Program-made: the position numbers and the translations under genes | Source of the DNA: an uncultured Rhodovulum sp. | GTDB taxonomy: Bacteria > Pseudomonadota > Alphaproteobacteria > Rhodobacterales > Rhodobacteraceae | Assembly: GCA_946221765.1 (NCBI GenBank) | Contig: CAMIMK010000050.1 | Location: forward strand, 1 to 13,987 | Length of the DNA: 13,987 nt | Direction of reading: 5' to 3' | Notes under the pieces: generated by a model | What the model was told of the DNA's origin: nothing | The model's database searches: none | Seen by the model: the letters and a program-made list of their open reading frames with translations, nothing else | Part shown: piece after piece, positions 7,028 through 12,397 of the stretch | Layout: the number at the start of each line of letters is the position of its first letter | How positions within the stretch are numbered: position 1 is the first letter of the stretch

Positions 7028-7774
7028 ATGCGCAGGCTTGCGGGAAAGGTCGTGATCATCACCGGCGCCAGCCGGGGCATCGGGGCGGCGGCGGCGGAGG
7101 AAATGGCCGCCGAGGGCGCGCGGCTGCTGCTGCTGGCGCGCGACACGGCACGGCTTTCGGCCGTGGCCGAGCGCACCGGGGCCGAGTCCATGGCCTGCGA
7201 CGTGGCCGATTTCGCGCAGGTCGCGGCGGCGGTCGAGCAGGCCGTGGCCCTCTTCGGGCGGCTCGACGTGATGGTGAACAACGCGGGCGTGATCGCGCCG
7301 ATCGGCCCGCTGGCGACATCCGACCCGGCCGCCTGGGGCCGGGCTGCCGACATCAACTACAAGGGCGTCTACAACGGCATCCGCGCGGCGGTTCCGGCGC
7401 TTCTCGCCGGGGGCGGCGGCAGCGTGATTTCGGTCAGCTCGGGCGCGGCCCACAATCCGCTGGAGGGCTGGAGCCACTATTGCTCGGCCAAGGCCGCAGC
7501 CTTCATGCTGACGCGCTGCGCCCATCTGGAGCTGAAGGGCCGCGGCATCCGGGCGATGAGCCTGTCGCCGGGCACGGTGGCGACCGACATGCAGCGCGAG
7601 ATCCGCGCTTCCGGCATCAACCCCGTCAGCCAGATCGACTTCGCGGTCCACATCCCGCCGGAGCGGGTGGCGCAGGCGCTGGTCTGGCTCACCACCGACG
7701 AAGCCGCCGACCTCGCCGGCACCGAAGTCAGCCTGCGCGACCCGGGCATCCAGGCGCGGGCCGGGCTGGTGTAA
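7028..7774 (+). CDS. Short-chain dehydrogenase/reductase (SDR), classical type
   Basis: 248 residues, typical of classical NAD(P)-dependent SDR oxidoreductases. The cofactor motif TGASRGIG lies at 12-19, the acidic DV of ACDVAD near 58-59 and NNAG at 84-87. The catalytic set is S138 (ISVSSGA), Y151 and K155 in YCSAK. PGTVATDM (181-188) is the usual segment after strand 6. The substrate is unknown. The C-terminus lacks the more common 'G.....DGG' strand and reads LAGTEVSLRDPGIQARAGLV, an uncommon ending that may mark a subfamily. The start ATG 7028 was chosen because the Rossmann fold begins directly after it; an upstream-open frame overlapping the GNAT gene shows no family sequence. A strong hairpin follows 4 bp after the stop. 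Confidence 0.92.
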   Translation: MRRLAGKVVIITGASRGIGAAAAEEMAAEGARLLLLARDTARLSAVAERTGAESMACDVADFAQVAAAVEQAVALFGRLDVMVNNAGVIAPIGPLATSDPAAWGRAADINYKGVYNGIRAAVPALLAGGGGSVISVSSGAAHNPLEGWSHYCSAKAAAFMLTRCAHLELKGRGIRAMSLSPGTVATDMQREIRASGINPVSQIDFAVHIPPERVAQALVWLTTDEAADLAGTEVSLRDPGIQARAGLV

Positions 7775-7778
7775 GGGA

Positions 7779-7798
7779 GGGGGCCGGTTCCGGCCCCC
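7779..7798. terminator. Bidirectional GC-rich hairpin terminator
   Basis: GGGGGCCGG and CCGGCCCCC form a perfect 9-bp inverted repeat around TT. It sits between the convergent dehydrogenase (stop at 7774) and RTX gene (stop at 7817) and could end both transcripts. It lacks a strong U-tract on either side. Confidence 0.65.
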
Positions 7799-7816
7799 CT
7801 GTCGTGACGGATCAGG

Positions 7817-8689
7817 TCAGACGAAGAGGAAGTCGCTCGCGTCGATCAGGGCGGGGGCTGTATTGGTGATGGTGATCGAGTTGCCGTTGAAGCTGACGAG
7901 CGTACTGGTGCCGGAAGCAGTCACGGACAGGTTGGCGAATGTAGTGCCGCTGGCCGCGTCGATCTTGAAGATGTCGATCCCGTCCTCGAAGTAGGAAACG
8001 CTGTCGTTGCCACTCAGGCCGGCTGTCCTCATGTCGAGAAAAAAAGTGTCGATCCCGGCGAACCCGATGAGAACGTCATTCCCCTCATCCCCCGAGATCA
8101 GGTCATCACCGCTGCCGCCGTTTATGGTGTCGTTCCCTGTGCCGCCGTAGAGGGAGTCATTGCCGTTCTCGCCAGAAACGAGGTCGTTTCCTGCATTGGC
8201 AAATACTAAATCGTCGCCATCTCCAGAAAATATATTATCTGCAGCGGCAGGTGTATTTGTGTTGAACCCAGACATTTGATTATTCGAGGAGTCTCCATTG
8301 AATGCGAGGTATGATCCTGATATCGAGAATGATGTAAATCCACTCAGGTCTGCCAATGTAGCTCCAGTTGCATAAATGCTGAACGACGAGCTTGTGGTGG
8401 TGATTGATTCAACAGAATCAATATATCCCGCATAAAATCTGTTGCCGCTTATCTGTAGTGTGTCGATTCCATCTCCGCCATAGTATGAGTCAAGTCCATC
8501 CCCATAATTGTAATAGAAGCGGTCATTCCCTTCGTTTCCGATCAGGGTGTCGTTTCCGGTTCCACCGGTTATGGAATCGTTCCCGCCTCCGCCGCTCAGG
8601 AAGTCGTTTCCCCCCAGTCCATTCATGGAATCATTGGTGCTGGGCATTGTCTTGGAGTCCGCGCCGGCCGTTCCTGTCCACGTCGCCAC
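7817..8689 (-). CDS. RTX-type calcium-binding protein, predicted type I secretion substrate
   Basis: 290 residues, starting at GTG (8689-8687) with AAGGA 8 nt upstream. Two clusters of RTX nonapeptide repeats (GGxGxDxxx type) are visible. The first, about residues 20-58, includes GGNDF, GGNDS, TGNDT and EGNDR, with degenerate GDGLD and GDGID to 78. The second, about 153-215, includes GDGDD, AGNDL, NGNDS, TGNDT, SGDDL and EGNDV. Such repeats fold into calcium-loaded parallel beta-rolls outside the cell. There is no Sec signal peptide. The last residues, SDFLFV, match the acidic-plus-hydrophobic C-terminus of type I secretion substrates such as Erwinia proteases. No enzymatic domain is seen; the Ser/Thr/aromatic-rich linker (about 79-152) is unidentified. 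No ABC/MFP/OMP secretion genes are in the window. The central coding region is far lower in GC than its neighbours, suggesting recent acquisition or domain shuffling. Confidence 0.88.
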   Translation of the reverse strand: MATWTGTAGADSKTMPSTNDSMNGLGGNDFLSGGGGNDSITGGTGNDTLIGNEGNDRFYYNYGDGLDSYYGGDGIDTLQISGNRFYAGYIDSVESITTTSSSFSIYATGATLADLSGFTSFSISGSYLAFNGDSSNNQMSGFNTNTPAAADNIFSGDGDDLVFANAGNDLVSGENGNDSLYGGTGNDTINGGSGDDLISGDEGNDVLIGFAGIDTFFLDMRTAGLSGNDSVSYFEDGIDIFKIDAASGTTFANLSVTASGTSTLVSFNGNSITITNTAPALIDASDFLFV

Positions 8690-8710
8690 TCTAAAATTCC
8701 TTCGAGTTTA

Positions 8711-8730
8711 GCGAGCTGAATCTTGCTCGC
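8711..8730 (-). other. Stem-loop in the RTX mRNA leader
   Basis: GCGAGC and GCTCGC (8711-8716/8725-8730) form a perfect 6-bp stem with an 8-nt loop. On the minus strand this lies upstream of the AAGGA site. If the promoter at 8737-8765 is right, the stem would be at the extreme 5' end of the RTX transcript, a position typical of mRNA-stabilising hairpins. Confidence 0.4.
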
Positions 8731-8736
8731 GCATGG

Positions 8737-8765
8737 AGTGTATCATCCCGAGGTGGAGTTTTTAA
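8737..8765 (-). promoter_or_regulatory. Candidate promoter of the RTX gene with UP-like element
   Basis: Read on the minus strand, TTAAAA (8765-8760) and TACACT (8742-8737) are separated by 17 bp, each matching 4 of 6 consensus bases. Directly upstream lies the AT-rich palindrome GAAAATTTTC (8766-8775), which could act as an UP element or a regulator site in the region shared with the divergent gene. Predicted by eye. Confidence 0.35.
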
Positions 8766-8861
8766 GAAAATTTTCAGCATCAGGTTGCGGAACCTTCACT
8801 CTCCGGCAATTCGGTTTGTCCAGTCTGCGCCAGCCGGGACACGGTTTGGGGAGTGAGCGGA

Positions 8862-9626
8862 ATGATTGGAAAGCTGGATGCGTCGGTCCTCACCCTGTTC
8901 GGGATCGAGGCCGGCAAGGCGGCGATGGCGCGGGCGGCGATGAAGTACACGGATGCAAGTCCCGCCAGCGAGATCGCGCCGCAGGGCGGGACGGCGGAGG
9001 AGCAGGCATTTGCGGCGAAAGCTGATGCGTTTCAGGAAGGTATAATGAATGGCACGGTGAGTCCGATCGGAGAACTCGCCAGAGAGTTCTCCGGGAGCCG
9101 GGCTGTTGCCCGAATGGAAGCGTCGGGCATGATGTTCGAGGGCTACTTCATCATGGCCTCGGCGGATGGCGAGGTGGGAATGGCGAATTTCGCCACCCGC
9201 CAGGATGCGATGATCAACGCCTATCATTACGCCCGTGCCGCGGCCCATGGCGTGACCAAACTGATCAGCTTTCAGGCCAATGAGAGCAGCGAGGTCTTCT
9301 ACGGAAGCTCCTATGCGATTGTGGGCGCCAATACCGAACGGGATGCGCGCCAGCCGGCCTCCATGCTGGCGTTGCAGTTCGGCTTCGAGGACGCGCTCGT
9401 CACCACGACCGGGGAGGGCAGGCCAGCCTTCGCCGGGCTGACCGTGACCCATGCGACCTATGGCAAGATGCTGACGATCGGGGCGGATGGAACGGTGACG
9501 CTCTATGACCGGTCCGGCAAGGGCTATACCGAGGCGGACTACAACGCCGCGCAGCCGGACGGCGTGATCCCCGAGCTCTGGAACATGATCAACGGCAAGA
9601 CCGATCGGCTCAACATCTACGTCTGA
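8862..9626 (+). CDS. Hypothetical protein, divergent from the RTX gene
   Basis: 254 residues; I do not recognise the family. The start ATG 8862 has GGGGAG at 8848-8853 with 8-nt spacing; a GTG at 8853 would overlap that site and is less likely. There is no signal peptide or membrane segment. The N-terminal third is Ala-rich and likely helical (EAGKAAMARAAMKYT; AEEQAFAAKADAFQEGIMNG). The middle looks alpha/beta (GMMFEGYFIMASADGEVGMANFATRQDAM in outline). The C-terminal third has Gly/Thr beta-strand character (ATYGKMLTIGADGTVTLYD) and ends TDRLNIYV. That hydrophobic end loosely resembles type I secretion C-termini, as in the neighbouring RTX protein, but no RTX repeat is present. Codon use is somewhat less GC-biased near the 5' end. 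It shares its upstream region with the RTX gene and ends in a strong terminator, so it is probably monocistronic. Confidence 0.7.
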   Translation: MIGKLDASVLTLFGIEAGKAAMARAAMKYTDASPASEIAPQGGTAEEQAFAAKADAFQEGIMNGTVSPIGELAREFSGSRAVARMEASGMMFEGYFIMASADGEVGMANFATRQDAMINAYHYARAAAHGVTKLISFQANESSEVFYGSSYAIVGANTERDARQPASMLALQFGFEDALVTTTGEGRPAFAGLTVTHATYGKMLTIGADGTVTLYDRSGKGYTEADYNAAQPDGVIPELWNMINGKTDRLNIYV

Positions 9627-9649
9627 GCGCGGCGCCGGGACAGGTGTGG

Positions 9650-9690
9650 ACGGGCGGCCTTGGGGAATCCCGGGCCGCCCGTTGTCGTTT
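9650..9690. terminator. Strong bidirectional terminator hairpin
   Basis: ACGGGCGGCC (9650-9659) pairs perfectly with GGCCGCCCGT (9673-9682), with a nested GGG/CCC stem in the loop (9663-9665/9669-9671). On the plus strand the tail TTGTCGTTT (9682-9690) is T-rich. It lies 24 bp after the hypothetical gene's stop and abuts the convergent oxidoreductase stop, so it can serve both. Confidence 0.72.
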
Positions 9691-11285
9691 CAGAACGCCC
9701 GCTGCCGCGGCCGCTCGAATTCGGATTGCCGGGCGAGCAGGCGGTCGGCGACGCGGATGGCGTTGGCGGCGATGGTGAGGCTCGGGTTGATGCCGGTCGA
9801 GGTCGGCATGAACGAGGCATCGGCGACATGCAGGTTCGGGATGCCATGCACCCGGCAGTCGGCATCGAGCACACTCGTCGCCGGATCGGTGCCGAAGCGC
9901 AGCGTGCCGCAGGAATGGGCGCTGTTGAGCACCGGGTCGGTGTCGAGGAAGAAGGACCGCTGCGGCCCCAGTCCGGCCTTGACCGCACTGCGGAAGGCGG
10001 CCCGGCGTTCGACGAGTTCGGGCATCACATGGTAGTCGAAGATGATGCGCGACGGATGTGCGGGATCGTAGATTACGCGGTTCTCGGCATAGGGCAGATC
10101 CTCGAGGATGCCCACGAAGATCCGCGCGTTGCCAAAGAGCCGCGCCGCCCCCATCGCCGGAAAGCGCAGCAGCGGGCGCAGCGGACGCAGCGGGGCGAGG
10201 TAGGAGCGGTCGAAGCGTTCGCGCAGCGTGTGCAGGATGGTGCCATAGCTGGCGCTGATCCCCATCGACTGGAGGTGGCCATAGCGCGTCCCCTCCTGCA
10301 GGTAGAAGTCGCGGATCGAGATGGTGTTGATCGGGCCGGTGAAGTCGGTCTTCTGCTCGGGCCAGATCGCGATCCGCTCGTTCAGGTGGAACATCAGGTT
10401 GCGCCCGACGAGCCCGGCGCCGTTGCCGCAGCCCTCGGGCCAGTCTTCGGAGGCGGAGGCAAGCAGGAGCCGGGGCGAGCCGAGGGCCCCGGCCGCGAGG
10501 AGGAACTGCCCGGCGGTCAGCGTCAGGGCCTCGCCATGGCGTCGCGCCTCCAGATGGGTGATGCCCGCGGCGGTGCCACGGAGCGCCACGACCTCGCAAT
10601 CGTCGAGGACGGCGGCGCGCCCGGTGGCCCGGGCGGGTTCCACGCCGGCGGAGCGGCCGTCCATCTTGCAGGCCCGCGCGCATTTGCGCCCGAAGCATTC
10701 CTCGCAGCCGGGCAGGTAGCGCACGCCCACATGCTTGCGGTAGGGGTGCAGCCCGACCCGGCGGAAGGTCTCCATCATCAGCGTGTCGCCCGCCGAAAGC
10801 GGGGGGGCGGTGCGCAGCGTCGGGGCGGGTTCGTCGTCGAGCGGATCGGCGTCCCCGCAGACCTGGAGCCAGTCCTCGGCGAGGGCGAAATACGGCCGGA
10901 AGGCCTCGTGGCCCACGGGCCAGCCGCCGGTCGGATGGGGCAGGGCGGGGCTGTCGTCGAGGTCGTGGCGGGCCGGGCGCTCCAGCGTGGCGGCGTAGAA
11001 GGCCGAGGTTCCGCCGACCCCGGTGCCGAGCGAGCCGTAAAAGGTGTCGAGGGTGCCGTCGACGGTGCCGTGGATGGGCTCCGGCCAGTAGCCGCGCGCC
11101 CGGCGCTCGCCGGTGTCGGTGATCTCCTCGGTCCAGTCGCGGGCATCCTCGCGCGGGGCCTCGGGGCCCGTCTCGACGAAGAGGACCGACAGGCCCGCCT
11201 CGGCGAGACGGCGACCGGCAATGCCCCCGCCCATGCCAGCGCCGATGACGATGACGTCCCAGGTGGTGCCACGGATCTCGGTCAT
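9690..11285 (-). CDS. GMC family FAD-dependent oxidoreductase with four-cysteine cluster
   Basis: 531 residues from ATG 11285, chosen because AGGAG lies 8 nt upstream and the FAD fold starts at residue 9; a longer open frame upstream is low-complexity and rejected. The N-terminal dinucleotide fold is WDVIVIGAGMGGGIAGRRLAEAG (9-31) ending at E38. FYGSLGTGVGGTSAFYAA (82-99) is the second FAD-contact region. AAGALGSPRLLL (264-275) is the GMC signature 2 area. The C-terminal active site has H457 (SAHSCG) and N500 (TGINPSLTIAANA), the His/Asn pair of GMC alcohol, sugar and choline oxidases or dehydrogenases. Unusual is CEECFGRKCARAC (C194, C197, C202, C206), a possible metal or Fe-S site. No signal peptide or Tat motif is seen, so it is probably cytosolic unless a partner carries it. 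Substrate unknown. Confidence 0.9.
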   Translation of the reverse strand: MTEIRGTTWDVIVIGAGMGGGIAGRRLAEAGLSVLFVETGPEAPREDARDWTEEITDTGERRARGYWPEPIHGTVDGTLDTFYGSLGTGVGGTSAFYAATLERPARHDLDDSPALPHPTGGWPVGHEAFRPYFALAEDWLQVCGDADPLDDEPAPTLRTAPPLSAGDTLMMETFRRVGLHPYRKHVGVRYLPGCEECFGRKCARACKMDGRSAGVEPARATGRAAVLDDCEVVALRGTAAGITHLEARRHGEALTLTAGQFLLAAGALGSPRLLLASASEDWPEGCGNGAGLVGRNLMFHLNERIAIWPEQKTDFTGPINTISIRDFYLQEGTRYGHLQSMGISASYGTILHTLRERFDRSYLAPLRPLRPLLRFPAMGAARLFGNARIFVGILEDLPYAENRVIYDPAHPSRIIFDYHVMPELVERRAAFRSAVKAGLGPQRSFFLDTDPVLNSAHSCGTLRFGTDPATSVLDADCRVHGIPNLHVADASFMPTSTGINPSLTIAANAIRVADRLLARQSEFERPRQRAF

Positions 11286-11431
11286 GCTGCCCTCTCCTCG
11301 GAGGCGTGCGCGGGCGGGCTCGGCCTGCCGGACATCGGGCGGACCCTCGGCGCGAATGATTGCAAAGCCGTGAATCGCCGGCGGGCCGGGAGCGGTAACC
11401 CGCGCGAAACCTTTTCCCGCGACCAACGGGC

Positions 11432-12397
11432 ATGACCCGGACCCTGCGCCGCCTGGCTCCTTCCCTGCTGCTGCTGGTGCTGTCTGCCTGCGGGCTGGCG
11501 CGCTGCACGCCGGCTCCGCTCGACCGCGCGGCGCTCGACGGGCTCTATGCCCGGCCGCTGCCGCCCCCCGCCGGGCCACTCGCCGTCTATTTCGTCGGGC
11601 ACAGCCTGGTCGGGCGCGACATGCCGGCGATGCTGGCCGAACTCGCCCCCGCCGGCCATCGCTACGAGAGCGAACTCGGCTGGGGCGCTAACCTGAAGAG
11701 CCACTGGGGCGACGCCGAGATCGCGGGATTCGCGCAGGAAAATGCGCATCCCCGCTATCGCGACGCGCAGGAGGCGACCGGCAGCGGCGACTATGACGCC
11801 TTCGTCTTCACCGAGATGCTGAACATCTCGACCTCGCTGCGCTACTATGACACGCCCGGCTACCTGCACCGTTTCGCGGCCCGGATCCGCGAGGCCCGGC
11901 CCGATGCGCGGATCTTTCTCTACGAGACCTGGCGGGCGCTGGGCGATCCCGAGGGCTGGATGGACCGGTTCGACCCCGACCTGACGGAACTCTGGGAGGG
12001 CGGCATCCTGGCGCAGACCCTCGCTTACGCGGATACCGGCGGGCCGATCCACGTCATCCCCGCCGGCCAGGTGCTGGCGCGTGTGGTGCGCGCGGTCGAG
12101 GCGCGGCCGGGCGGCATCGACGGGGTCGCGTCCCGGTCGGATCTCTTCAGCGACGATGTGCACCTGAACGACATCGGGGCCTATCTGGTGGCCGTGACCC
12201 ATCATGCCGTGCTCTACCAGCGCGATCCGGCCGGGTTGCCCCGCCAGTTGCACCGCGCCGACGGCACCCCGGCCGTGGCGCCCGGCCCCGAGCTGGCCGC
12301 GCTGATCCAGGCGACCGCCTGGGACGTCGTGACGCATTATCCGAAGACCGGCGTTCCGCAGGAGCCGTCCGCGGCCGGAGGTCCGGCCAATGGCTGA
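11432..12397 (+). CDS. SGNH-hydrolase-like lipoprotein
   Basis: 321 residues. The N-terminus has a basic stretch (MTRTLRRLAP), a Leu-rich core and the lipobox LSAC, so signal peptidase II should cleave before C20 and anchor the protein to a membrane as a lipoprotein. The mature part looks like an SGNH/GDSL-type fold. VYFVGHSLVGRDM (52-64) places candidate nucleophile S58 after the first strand, and SDDVHLNDIG (240-249) gives the D241-x-x-H244 of block V. The usual block III GxND is replaced by FTEMLN (126-131), so this is a divergent member. Such enzymes de-esterify (often deacetylate) or acylate carbohydrates. The ATG is the first in frame after a TAA 36 bp upstream, with a poor ribosome site. 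Its last 8 bp overlap the next gene, so the two are translationally linked. Confidence 0.78.
   Translation: MTRTLRRLAPSLLLLVLSACGLARCTPAPLDRAALDGLYARPLPPPAGPLAVYFVGHSLVGRDMPAMLAELAPAGHRYESELGWGANLKSHWGDAEIAGFAQENAHPRYRDAQEATGSGDYDAFVFTEMLNISTSLRYYDTPGYLHRFAARIREARPDARIFLYETWRALGDPEGWMDRFDPDLTELWEGGILAQTLAYADTGGPIHVIPAGQVLARVVRAVEARPGGIDGVASRSDLFSDDVHLNDIGAYLVAVTHHAVLYQRDPAGLPRQLHRADGTPAVAPGPELAALIQATAWDVVTHYPKTGVPQEPSAAGGPANG

Noticed and set aside
8200..8560. AT-rich stretch considered as an insertion sequence or genomic-island boundary
   Set aside because: It lies inside an intact RTX reading frame, with no terminal inverted repeats, transposase or target duplication visible.
7817..8689. 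RTX repeats considered as a DNA tandem-repeat or CRISPR array
   Set aside because: The repetition is at protein level (nonapeptides) with divergent nucleotide copies and no uniform spacers.
8404..8694. 96-codon plus-strand frame within the RTX gene
   Set aside because: Antisense to GGxGxDxxx repeats; His/Ser/Arg-rich translation is a shadow of the repeat codons.
9660..11435. 591-codon plus-strand frame antisense to the GMC oxidoreductase
   Set aside because: No recognisable motifs and a shadow composition; the minus strand has intact FAD and active-site motifs plus a good ribosome site.
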